The notes beneath the pieces are model-generated. The model saw only the letters and a list, made by a program, of their open reading frames with translations. It was not told where the DNA came from and did not search any database. DNA of 7,839 nucleotides. Origin: an uncultured Aquincola sp. GTDB taxonomy: Bacteria > Pseudomonadota > Gammaproteobacteria > Burkholderiales > Burkholderiaceae. The DNA lies in assembly GCA_937883885.1 (NCBI GenBank), contig CAKZXL010000140.1:1-7839 (forward strand). Direction: 5' to 3'. This document shows, one piece after another, positions 1 to 7,709 of this stretch; position 1 is the first letter of the stretch; the number at the start of each line of letters is the position of its first letter. The position numbers and the translations under genes are program-made.

Positions 1-55
1 ATCGGTTTTGGATGCATGGCGATGGCTCCGCTGAATGGGTGCCACCGCCACGGCA

Positions 56-70
56 AGCCGGGTGCCGGCT
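56..70 (-). terminator. Possible weak terminator hairpin after katE
   Basis: A 6-bp perfect inverted repeat (AGCCGG, 3-base loop, CCGGCT) starts 12 bases beyond the katE stop codon. No T-run follows it on the minus strand, so it is not a classic intrinsic terminator. It may mark the 3' end of the katE mRNA, or be chance in GC-rich DNA. Nothing else was recognised in bases 1-81. Confidence 0.25.
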
Positions 71-81
71 CGCGCCGCCTG

Positions 82-2214
<2,133 letters not shown>

Positions 2215-2219
2215 GGGCT

Positions 2220-2253
2220 CTCCTGGTTGGCAGCATGCAAATGCAACCAGGAG
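2220..2253 (-). promoter_or_regulatory. katE leader hairpin pairing with the Shine-Dalgarno
   Basis: A perfect 10-bp inverted repeat reads CTCCTGGTTG, a 14-base loop, then CAACCAGGAG on the minus strand. Its 3' arm ends with AGGAG (2220-2224), the katE Shine-Dalgarno sequence, five bases before the ATG. In RNA the stem would hide the ribosome-binding site. The repeat is seen directly. A role as a translational switch, RNA thermometer-like element or protein-bound operator is inference. Confidence 0.55.
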
Positions 2254-2262
2254 GCTATGCCG

Positions 2263-2283
2263 CCACAGGCGCACGGCCTGTGG
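2263..2283 (-). repeat. Perfect 8-bp inverted repeat in the mcp-katE gap
   Basis: CCACAGGC, a 5-base loop and GCCTGTGG form a perfect, stable stem between mcp and katE, ten bases from the katE leader hairpin. No T-run follows on either strand. It could slow transcription leaving mcp, belong to a folded katE leader, or be a dyad bound by a regulator. The sequence cannot separate these. Confidence 0.4.
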
Positions 2284-2285
2284 GC

Positions 2286-2303
2286 CAGCCGCTTCGCCGG
2301 CTG
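2286..2303 (-). repeat. 6-bp inverted repeat after mcp
   Basis: CAGCCG, a 6-base loop and CGGCTG form a perfect stem about 43 bases after the mcp stop codon. It is the first of three inverted repeats before katE. It may help to end or stabilise the mcp transcript, but there is no U-tract. Such short GC-rich stems are common by chance. Confidence 0.3.
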
Positions 2304-2346
2304 TAGGACAGCGCGACGAAACGGGGCTGGCAGGCTCAGGTCGTGC

Positions 2347-3906
2347 TCAAACGGTGCGGAAGCGCGTGAGCAGCTGCACCAGCCGCCCGGCTTGGTTGCG
2401 CAGCGATTCGGTGGCGGCCGACGCCTCTTCCACCAGCGCCGCATTCTGCTGGGTCGAGCGGTCCATCTCCGAGACCGTCTGGTTCACCTGCGCAATGCCG
2501 CTGGCCTGCTCGGCCGTGGCCCGCGAGATGTCTTCCACGCTGCCGGCCACACGTTCGATGGCGCTGACGATGCGGCCCATGGTCTGGCCCGCCGCCTGCA
2601 CCTTCACCGCGCCGGCGTCGATCTGCTCGACCGAGCTGCTGATCAGCGTGCGGATCTCGCGCGCCGCATCGGCACTGCGCTGGGCCAGGCTGCGCACCTC
2701 GCCGGCCACCACCGCAAAACCGCGGCCCTGTTCGCCAGCGCGTGCCGCCTCCACCGCGGCATTGAGCGCCAGGATGTTGGTCTGGAACGCGATGCCGTCG
2801 ATGGTGCCGATGATCTCGCCGATCTTCTTGGCCTGGGCGTTGATGGCCTCCATGGTCTGGATCACGTCGGCCACCATCTGGCCGCCTTCGCGGGCCACGT
2901 TGGAGGCATCGTGCGCCATGGTGTTGGCCTCACGCGCATGGTCGGCGCTGTTGCGGATGGTGGCGGCCAGCTGCTCGATGGAAGCGGCCGTTTCCTGCAG
3001 CGCGGCGGCGGTGTTCTCGGTGCGCGAGGACAGATCGCTGTTGCCGGTGGCGATCTCGCCCGAGGCGGTGCTGATCTCGTCGGCGGTGCGGCGGATGTCC
3101 ACCACGATGCCGCTGAGGCCGCGCGACACCTCGCCCAGCGCCGCCAGCACGCGGCCGGTGGCATCGGCCGAGGTGGCCTGCTCGATGCGCGTCAGGTCGC
3201 CCTGCGCCAGCTGCCCGGCCAGCTGCGCCGCATGGCCCAGCGGCTGGCTGATCGCCCGCACGATGGCCACCGACATCAGCCCCGCCAGCACCAGCGCCGC
3301 CAGGGTGGCGCCAAGGATGACGTGGCTGTGGCGCTGGGCCGTGGCCGAAGCTTCGGCCACGCTTTGCGCCGTCTGCGCCTGTTCGCGGGCGATGTAGTCC
3401 TTGAGCTGCTGCTGGGTGGCGGCGAACTGGTTGTCCAGCGTCACCACGAAGCTGGCGGCCGTGGCCACGCCGGCAGTCTTGATCTCCAGGGTGTCGCGCG
3501 CGCTTTTGGCATAGGCCGTGTAGCCCTGGGCGATGGGCGCCAGCACGGCGCGGTCCTTGTCGGACAGGGCGGCGTCGCTGGCGGCGGCGTGCACCGCCTT
3601 CTCGAAGGCCTGCAGCTGGGCACCGATGCGGTCGTCGAGCTGCTTGATCATTTCCGCCCGCTGGCCGATGGCCTCCCAGGTCAGGCTCTGGTAGATCAGC
3701 TGATGCAGTTGCGTGAGCTCCTGCGCCAGCGTCTCGGCCTTGACGATGCGGGCCACGCCTTCATCGCCGATTTCGTGCAGCTCGTTGGTGAGCGAGCGGT
3801 TGGCGAACCAGCCCACCGCCGCCACCACCAACAGGCACAGCGCCACGAAGGCCGGCGCCAGCGACACCTTCACACCGATCGAGGCATTGCGAAAGAACTG
3901 GTTCAT
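2347..3906 (-). CDS. Methyl-accepting chemotaxis protein
   Basis: Transmembrane chemoreceptor of 519 residues that signals through CheW/CheA to the flagellar motor. A short cytoplasmic N-terminus leads to membrane helix 1 (about 15-34). A roughly 160-residue periplasmic domain (35-194), apparently all-helical and four-helix-bundle-like, follows. Then come membrane helix 2 (about 195-217), a HAMP domain (218-270, starting near ISQPLGHAAQLA) and the signalling coiled coil. The hairpin tip is unmistakable at 371-410 (GIAFQTNILALNAAVEAARA, then GRGFAVVAGEVRSLAQR). Candidate methylation sites are Q304/E305 and E493/E494. The protein ends in TRFRTV, with no CheR-tethering pentapeptide of the NWETF kind. 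It begins 33 bases after the Cache-domain gene on the same strand, so the two are very probably co-transcribed from the FliA-like promoter at 4454-4481. The ligand cannot be read from sequence. The start is the only good one; its ribosome-binding site is weak. Confidence 0.96.
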   Translation of the reverse strand: MNQFFRNASIGVKVSLAPAFVALCLLVVAAVGWFANRSLTNELHEIGDEGVARIVKAETLAQELTQLHQLIYQSLTWEAIGQRAEMIKQLDDRIGAQLQAFEKAVHAAASDAALSDKDRAVLAPIAQGYTAYAKSARDTLEIKTAGVATAASFVVTLDNQFAATQQQLKDYIAREQAQTAQSVAEASATAQRHSHVILGATLAALVLAGLMSVAIVRAISQPLGHAAQLAGQLAQGDLTRIEQATSADATGRVLAALGEVSRGLSGIVVDIRRTADEISTASGEIATGNSDLSSRTENTAAALQETAASIEQLAATIRNSADHAREANTMAHDASNVAREGGQMVADVIQTMEAINAQAKKIGEIIGTIDGIAFQTNILALNAAVEAARAGEQGRGFAVVAGEVRSLAQRSADAAREIRTLISSSVEQIDAGAVKVQAAGQTMGRIVSAIERVAGSVEDISRATAEQASGIAQVNQTVSEMDRSTQQNAALVEEASAATESLRNQAGRLVQLLTRFRTV

Positions 3907-3911
3907 GACTT

Positions 3912-3936
3912 GCCTGGTTCGTCGTCTGTGCCAGGC
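3912..3936 (-). repeat. Inverted repeat just upstream of mcp start
   Basis: GCCTGG, a 13-base loop and CCAGGC form a 6-bp stem in the 33-base gap between the Cache gene and mcp. Its 3' arm includes the weak AGG that could serve as the mcp ribosome-binding site. A structure here could tune mcp translation relative to the upstream gene, but a 6-bp stem with a long loop may be chance. Confidence 0.25.
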
Positions 3937-3939
3937 CGC

Positions 3940-4401
3940 TCAGCGGTAGATGCCCACGCCGATGAAGCCCTCGCCGTTGGGCTGCTTGCGGGCATAGGTG
4001 GACTTGGCCATCATCTTCTTGGAGATGGGGTCCGGCCAGTCGTAGTCGTACCAGCCGCCGCCCTTGGCCGCGATGTCGATCAGGCCGGTGACCACCGGCT
4101 TGCCGTTGCCGTCCTTGACGGCCGACATGTCCTTGCCCAGCAGCTTGTCGTTGCCACCGTGCGCCAGCACCACGGCCTTGCTGTCATAGACCATCACGTA
4201 GAGGTCCTTCTTGGTCCAGGCGGCCTTGTCGGTGGTGAAGTCGGCGTAGGCCTTCTGGGTGCCCACCTTCTTGATGTGCTCGAAAGCGGCGTCGGCCATG
4301 GCCTTGGCTTCTTCCTTGGTGCCCCGCTCCTGCGCGGCGGCGGGCAGGGCGAAGCAGGCTGCGGTCAACAGGGTGGCAGCGATGCGCGAGGTGTACTGCA
4401 T
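3940..4401 (-). CDS. Secreted single-Cache-domain protein next to an MCP
   Basis: Protein of 153 residues with a Sec signal peptide (about 1-23, ending LPAAAQ) and no other membrane segment, so it is expected to be soluble in the periplasm. The mature part matches a single Cache (sCache_2-like) sensor fold: DLYVMVYDSKAVVLAHGG at 66-83, LLGKDMSAVKDGNGKPVV at 87-104, GGGWYDYDWPDP at 115-125, then K-S-T-Y and GEGFIGVGIYR at the end. Cache domains of this type usually bind small organic acids or other metabolites as the outer part of receptors. Here the domain is free-standing, and its gene is the first of a two-gene unit with an MCP 33 bases downstream. I infer that it captures a ligand and presents it to the MCP. 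A FliA-like promoter lies about 53 bases upstream of the ATG. The ribosome-binding site is weak. Confidence 0.85.
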   Translation of the reverse strand: MQYTSRIAATLLTAACFALPAAAQERGTKEEAKAMADAAFEHIKKVGTQKAYADFTTDKAAWTKKDLYVMVYDSKAVVLAHGGNDKLLGKDMSAVKDGNGKPVVTGLIDIAAKGGGWYDYDWPDPISKKMMAKSTYARKQPNGEGFIGVGIYR

Positions 4402-4453
4402 GTGGCTTGTCTCACAGGCTGGAAAACGCGGCGGTCTGCCGCAGGAATCCAGG

Positions 4454-4481
4454 CTATCGGCTGGTCACTTGTGATTCTTTA
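4454..4481 (-). promoter_or_regulatory. Candidate sigma-28 (FliA) promoter for the Cache-mcp operon
   Basis: On the minus strand TAAAG (4481-4477) is followed by GCCGATAG (4461-4454). The known FliA consensus is TAAA, 15 bases, GCCGATAA. Here the gap is 16 bases and the last base of the -10 element differs. The match sits in the only AT-containing patch of the intergenic region. It points towards a chemotaxis operon, the normal target of FliA, and predicts a start of transcription near 4447. The sites are seen; activity is inferred. Confidence 0.65.
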
Positions 4482-4486
4482 ATCAC
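4471..4486. repeat. Inverted repeat overlapping the FliA-like -35 element
   Basis: GTGATT CTTT AATCAC is a perfect 6-bp dyad with a 4-base spacer. It overlaps both the -35 element of the candidate FliA promoter and the stop codon of the upstream secreted-protein gene. It may be a regulator site for the Cache-mcp operon or a short 3' hairpin for the upstream gene. There is no T-run after it. Confidence 0.35.
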
Positions 4487-5211
4487 CGGAATTGCAGCCC
4501 CCGCGCAGAGAAGCTCAGACCCTCAGCCGCAGGGCCCAACACCGCCCGCAGGTTCTCGCGGGCGGCATGACGCAGGTTGGACACCACCTGGGGTGGCTGT
4601 TGCTGGCTGCTGCGGTGGGCCAGCGCCATGAAGGTGCCGAGCATCGCGCATTGTTCATAGAGGCGCCGGCGGTCGGTGGCATTGAGCTGGGCGAGCAGGG
4701 CCTGCAGTTGCGCACTGGCCCGCAGCTGGTGGCCGGCGGCGCTCACGGCCTGGTCGCTGGGCTCGGTGCCGGTCATGGCCATGTAGTTGCCGGCCAGCAG
4801 GGCCACCACCGCGCCGGCCACGTCCTCGGCGGGCCAGCCCAGCTGCCGTTCCAGCTGCTGGTAGCCGGGCATCAGCTGCGCGTAGACCTTCTCTAGCTTC
4901 GCGCGTTGCGCCGGGGGCGCGGCCTGCGCCAGCTCGGCGGCGCTGCGTTCGACCCGGGGCGGCGCCATCGGCAGCGCTGCCGGGGCCGCCGCGCGCGGCG
5001 CATCGGGGCGGGTGGCGTTGATCAGCGCTGCCTGGTTCAGGAAGGTGTTGCTGATGAAGTTGGAGGTCGGCGCCGCATAGGTCTGCGCGAACTCCATGGT
5101 GTATTGGGCCGAAGCGGCCGGCGGCATCAGCGCTGCGGCGCCGAGCAGGCAGGCGGCGCCGACAAGTCGCCAGCGGCGGGTGGGGGTGAGGTGCGGGTCG
5201 TACAACGTCAT
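4483..5211 (-). CDS. Secreted hypothetical protein (DUF6683-like)
   Basis: Protein of 242 residues with no firm function. Residues 1-35 form a Sec-type signal peptide: TRRWR, then a hydrophobic stretch GAACLLGAAALMPPAASA, with likely cleavage after ASA. A proline/alanine-rich linker (about 68-90) precedes an alpha-helical domain (about 90-242). That domain contains GWPAEDVAGAVVALLAGNYMA (125-145) and ends GLSFSARGLQFR. From memory the pattern recalls uncharacterised exported proteins grouped as DUF6683; I could not verify this. An in-frame TTG at 5292 would add 27 residues and bury the signal peptide, so the ATG at 5211 is preferred, although its ribosome-binding site is poor. The sole cysteine of the mature part is at position 188. 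It lies upstream of the Cache-mcp pair on the same strand, but the FliA-like promoter between them suggests separate expression. It is divergent from the lipoprotein gene. Confidence 0.72.
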   Translation of the reverse strand: MTLYDPHLTPTRRWRLVGAACLLGAAALMPPAASAQYTMEFAQTYAAPTSNFISNTFLNQAALINATRPDAPRAAAPAALPMAPPRVERSAAELAQAAPPAQRAKLEKVYAQLMPGYQQLERQLGWPAEDVAGAVVALLAGNYMAMTGTEPSDQAVSAAGHQLRASAQLQALLAQLNATDRRRLYEQCAMLGTFMALAHRSSQQQPPQVVSNLRHAARENLRAVLGPAAEGLSFSARGLQFR

Positions 5212-5434
5212 CGCAGGGGCCCCGTGGCGCAGGGCGTCTGTCGCAGTGGGCCGCAGCCTACGGAATGCGCCGCGCAGGGCCACCCCTAGCAACGCCGCTG
5301 CGCAGACAGCCGTTACATCTTTTTTCGCGCGTGCTGCATCTGAAGGCGCGCCTGGCTTCTAGAGCAGAGGTGAGCCCCGGCCACCGCCCGTCGCCTGACG
5401 TGGCGCCCATCACTACCGCTTGAAGGACAAGACC
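5212..5434. promoter_or_regulatory. Divergent intergenic region with an AT-richer patch
   Basis: These 223 bases separate the minus-strand secreted-protein gene from the plus-strand lipoprotein gene and must hold promoters for both. The only AT-rich patch is near 5310-5325 (a run of six T before CGCG), where a promoter is most plausible. I could not assign convincing -35 and -10 boxes for either direction. The hexamer CTAGAG at 5359-5364 recurs at 6001-6006 upstream of the ECF sigma gene. Confidence 0.4.
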
Positions 5435-5983
5435 ATGCGCTCGATCGTTTTCACCTCCGTTGCCCTGGCCACCGTGGCACTGCTGTCGGCCTGCGGCGGC
5501 ATGCCGATGACCTCGGCCCGCTTCAACCAGGACGCACTGCCCGACGCGGTGAAGGTGCCCGCCGGCCACCGTGTGGCGATGGAGACCGTGGGCGTGGGCG
5601 AGATCACCTACGAATGCCGCGCCAAGACCACTGGTGCCGGCCATGAATGGGTGTTCGTCGGCCCGCAGGCCGACCTCAACAACCGCATGGGCGCCAAGGT
5701 GGGCAGCTACTACGGCCCGCCGGCCACCTGGGCGGCCAACGACGGTTCCAGGATCACCGGCACGCAGGTGGCGGTGGCGCCGGCCATGGCAGGCAGCATC
5801 CCGCTGCAGCTGGTCAAGGCCAACCCGGCCACCGGCATGGGCGCGATGAACGGCATCGCCTACATCCAGCGCGTGGCCACCCAGGGCGGTGTGGCGCCTG
5901 CCAGCGTGTGCGACGGTGCTGCGCTCGGCCGCAAGCAGGTGGTCAAGTACCAGGCCGACTACATCTACTGGAAGGCGGCCTGA
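5435..5983 (+). CDS. DUF3455 domain lipoprotein
   Basis: Predicted lipoprotein of 182 residues. The signal peptide ends in a lipobox, L-S-A-C with the acylated Cys20, followed by Gly-Gly. With no aspartate at the next position, sorting to the outer membrane is expected by the usual rule. The body (about 36-180) shows the pattern I recall for DUF3455: VPAGHRVAME, YECRA, EWVFVGPQADL, ANDGSRITG, GIAYIQRVATQGGVAP, and a C-terminal YQADYIYWK. Cys61 and Cys159 may form a disulfide. The molecular function is unknown. The ATG at 5435 was chosen because AAGGA (5423-5427) lies seven bases before it; a TTG at 5420 would add five residues and overlap that site. The gene precedes an ECF sigma/anti-sigma pair by 58 bases on the same strand, so it may be a target of that sigma factor or part of its operon. 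Confidence 0.88.
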   Translation: MRSIVFTSVALATVALLSACGGMPMTSARFNQDALPDAVKVPAGHRVAMETVGVGEITYECRAKTTGAGHEWVFVGPQADLNNRMGAKVGSYYGPPATWAANDGSRITGTQVAVAPAMAGSIPLQLVKANPATGMGAMNGIAYIQRVATQGGVAPASVCDGAALGRKQVVKYQADYIYWKAA

Positions 5984-6009
5984 GCCCGGCCGGGGCGCTG
6001 CTAGAGTGC

Positions 6010-6030
6010 GCGGCGCCGGCCCGGCGCCGC
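6010..6030. repeat. Perfect 10-bp palindrome before the ECF sigma gene
   Basis: The arms GCGGCGCCGG and CCGGCGCCGC flank a single C in the 58-base gap between the lipoprotein gene and the sigma-factor gene, ending 11 bases before its ATG. In RNA it would make a very stable 9-bp hairpin with a 3-base loop. It could end or weaken transcription from the lipoprotein gene (no T-run), limit translation of the sigma gene, or be a protein-binding dyad. Confidence 0.45.
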
Positions 6031-6041
6031 TGACCTGACGC

Positions 6042-6602
6042 ATGCCCCCCACACCGCCCCCGTTCGACCATGAAGCCGCCGTGCTGGCCTGTGCCCGCGG
6101 CGAGCGCTTTGCGCTGCGCGCCTTGTACGAGCACGAAGGGCGCTGGCTGCTGGGCGTGGCGCTGCGCATCGTGCGCGACCGTGCGCTGGCCGAAGACGTG
6201 CTGCACGACGCCATGCTGCAGGTGTGGCAGCACGCGGCCAGCTTCCAGCCGGCGCTGGGGTCGGCCCGCGGCTGGATCTACACCATCGTGCGCCACCGGG
6301 CGCTGGCGGAGCTGCGTGCGCCGCAGCGCCTGCAGATGCTGGAGGCCCCCGCGCTGGCCAGCCTGTCGGACGCGCAGCAGGCCGCCGGCGCGATGGACGA
6401 CGAAACCGATCGCGGCCTGGACGCCGACAGTCTGGAGCGCTGCCTGCAGCGGCTCGACGCGCAGCGGCGGGCGTGCGTGGTGCAGGCCTTCGTCGAGGGC
6501 TACACCCATGAGCAGATCGCCGAGCGGCTGCAGACGCCGCTGGGCACCGTCAAGTCGTGGATCCGCCGCAGCCTGGCCAGCCTGAAGGAGTGCCTCGCAT
6601 GA
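6042..6602 (+). CDS. ECF-family RNA polymerase sigma factor (SigK/RskA-paired type)
   Basis: Alternative sigma factor of 186 residues with only regions 2 and 4, the standard ECF layout. Region 2 (about 24-92) contains LRALYEHEGRWLLGVALRIV, the core-binding stretch AEDVLHDAMLQVWQHA (50-65) and the -10 recognition helix near GWIYTIVRHRALAELR. After a variable linker, region 4 (about 131-185) has LQRLDAQRRACVVQAFVEGY followed by the helix-turn-helix THEQIAERLQTPLGTVKSWIRRSL. Its stop codon overlaps the start of the anti-sigma gene (ATGA), so the pair is translationally coupled. The partner is RskA-type, which points to the SigK-like ECF group. The ATG at 6042 gives a normal N-terminus but has no clear Shine-Dalgarno sequence, and a strong palindrome lies 11 bases upstream. 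The regulon cannot be read from the window; its own operon and the lipoprotein are candidate targets. Confidence 0.95.
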   Translation: MPPTPPPFDHEAAVLACARGERFALRALYEHEGRWLLGVALRIVRDRALAEDVLHDAMLQVWQHAASFQPALGSARGWIYTIVRHRALAELRAPQRLQMLEAPALASLSDAQQAAGAMDDETDRGLDADSLERCLQRLDAQRRACVVQAFVEGYTHEQIAERLQTPLGTVKSWIRRSLASLKECLA

Positions 6603-7333
6603 TCGACCTGCGCGATCCCGCCGAGCGGTCTGCCGCGGCGGGTGAATACGTGCTGGGCACCTTGTCGCCCGAAGACCATGCGGCCGTGACCGCGGCGTTG
6701 GCGCAAGACGCTGGGCTGCAAGCCGAGGTCTACGCCTGGCAGGACCGGCTGCTGCCGTTGACGCGCCACAGCCCCGCGGCCGAGCCCTCGGCCGCGCTGT
6801 GGCCCCGCATCGAGGCGGGTCTGCCCCAGCCGACGTCGCGGGCCGCTGCGCGCCGCGCCCCCACTGCCCGGGCGCCCTGGTGGCAGCGGCTGGGCCTGTG
6901 GCAGGGGCTGTCGGTGGGCGCGCTGGCCTTGTCGGCCGTGCTGATGGCGGTGGTGCTGCGGCTGGCGCCGCTGCAGCCCGCCGCGCCCGAAGGGCCGCGC
7001 TACCTGGCCGTGCTGCAAAGCCCCGACCAGCGCACCACCGGCTGGGTGGTGGAGGTGCGCGAAGGCGGCCTGCTGCGCCTGGTGCCCACCGCCGATGCGG
7101 GCAGCGTGCCGCCGGGCCGCGTGTGGCAGTTCTGGACCAAGCCCGAAGGCGCGGCCGGCCCCACCTCGCTGGGCCTGGTGGCCGCCGGCCAGACGGTCGA
7201 GATCCCCGCCACCCGCCTGCCCGGCGTGGGCGCCCAGCAGCTGTTCGAGATCACGCTGGAGCCCGAAGGCGGCTCCACCATCGGCCGGCCCACCGGGCCC
7301 ATCCTGTTCGTGGGACGCAGCGTCCGGCTGTAG
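6599..7333 (+). CDS. RskA-type membrane anti-sigma factor
   Basis: Protein of 244 residues predicted to hold the upstream ECF sigma factor at the inner membrane. The cytoplasmic N-terminus carries the family hallmark AAGEYVLGTLSPED (13-26), then a sigma-binding helical region to about 75. One membrane helix spans about 103-121 (GLSVGALALSAVLMAVVL). The periplasmic domain (about 134-244) has the recognisable RskA pattern: YLAVLQSPDQRTTGWVVEV, PPGRVWQFWT, and a C-terminal EPEGGSTIGRPTGPILFVG. There is no HxxxCxxC zinc motif, so it is not a ZAS-type redox sensor. Release of the sigma factor is more likely by regulated proteolysis or a conformational change. The ATG at 6599 overlaps the sigma stop codon. 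A longer in-frame start at 6557 lies inside the sigma gene and lacks support. Confidence 0.93.
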   Translation: MIDLRDPAERSAAAGEYVLGTLSPEDHAAVTAALAQDAGLQAEVYAWQDRLLPLTRHSPAAEPSAALWPRIEAGLPQPTSRAAARRAPTARAPWWQRLGLWQGLSVGALALSAVLMAVVLRLAPLQPAAPEGPRYLAVLQSPDQRTTGWVVEVREGGLLRLVPTADAGSVPPGRVWQFWTKPEGAAGPTSLGLVAAGQTVEIPATRLPGVGAQQLFEITLEPEGGSTIGRPTGPILFVGRSVRL

Positions 7334-7356
7334 GCGGATTGCATGCTGGGGATGGG

Positions 7357-7380
7357 TGTTGCAGCCGGCTGGCTGCAACA
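7357..7380 (+). terminator. Strong hairpin after the sigma/anti-sigma pair
   Basis: TGTTGCAGCC, the loop GGCT, then TGTTGCAGCC inverted (GGCTGCAACA) form a perfect 10-bp stem 23 bases after the anti-sigma stop codon. No T-run follows, so it is not a canonical intrinsic terminator. It may act with Rho, protect the upstream mRNA's 3' end, or reduce read-through into the small membrane-protein gene that starts 35 bases later. Confidence 0.5.
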
Positions 7381-7415
7381 TCGGTGGTCACCATCCGTCC
7401 TGCCAGGAGCCGACC

Positions 7416-7685
7416 ATGCGCATCTTCCCGATCGTCCTCGTCCTCATCGGCGGGTTCGGGCTGCTCAAGCACTACGGCTACATCGACCGCGAGATGATGC
7501 AGCTGCTGTGGCCGTTGCTGCTCATCGGCATCGGCGTGGCCTTGCTGGTGCGCAAGCCCCGCTGGCGCGTGTCGGGCGCAGACCGCTGGGAGCGCCGCAT
7601 GGCTCGTCGATTCGGCCCGGCCTGGGTGCAGATGAGCGATGAAGAGCGGGCGCGGTTCCGCGCCGACGGCGGCGCACAGCGCTGA
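7416..7685 (+). CDS. Small two-helix membrane protein, LiaI/LiaF-like region
   Basis: Protein of 89 residues with two predicted membrane helices, about 3-18 (IFPIVLVLIGGFGLLK) and 29-46 (QLLWPLLLIGIGVALLV). A charged, arginine-rich cytoplasmic tail of about 43 residues (WERRMARRFGPAWVQMSDEERARF) follows. The paired segments, with GGFGLLKHYGYID and LWPLLLIGIG, match the short repeat I know as the LiaI-LiaF-like transmembrane region (DUF5668), found in envelope-stress proteins. A clear Shine-Dalgarno sequence, AGGAG at 7405-7409, lies six bases before the ATG and sets the start; longer readings in this frame run back through the anti-sigma gene. It is on the same strand as the ECF/anti-sigma pair but behind a strong hairpin, so it could be a downstream member of that operon or a separate gene. 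A role in envelope stress is inference. Confidence 0.85.
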   Translation: MRIFPIVLVLIGGFGLLKHYGYIDREMMQLLWPLLLIGIGVALLVRKPRWRVSGADRWERRMARRFGPAWVQMSDEERARFRADGGAQR

Positions 7686-7709
7686 GCCGCCAGCCGCCGG
7701 TCTTGCCCG

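Noticed and set aside
2215..2274. Upstream GTG start adding 20 residues to KatE, with a hydrophobic LLVAFACC stretch
   Set aside because: No ribosome-binding site precedes the GTG, and the internal ATG has a strong one. The extension would fall across the leader hairpins, and the hydrophobic stretch is too short and poorly shaped for a signal peptide.
5211..5292. TTG start at 5292 for the secreted hypothetical protein
   Set aside because: It would put 27 arginine-rich residues in front of a good signal peptide, and no ribosome-binding site supports it.
5258..6214. Minus-strand open frame of 318 codons opposite the lipoprotein and sigma genes
   Set aside because: It overlaps two well-supported plus-strand genes in full and has an Arg/His/Gly-rich shadow composition with no known motif.
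6500..7381. Minus-strand open frame of 293 codons opposite the anti-sigma gene
   Set aside because: The plus strand has the coupled RskA-type gene with clear hallmarks. The minus-strand product is Gln/Gly/His-rich and unlike any family I know.
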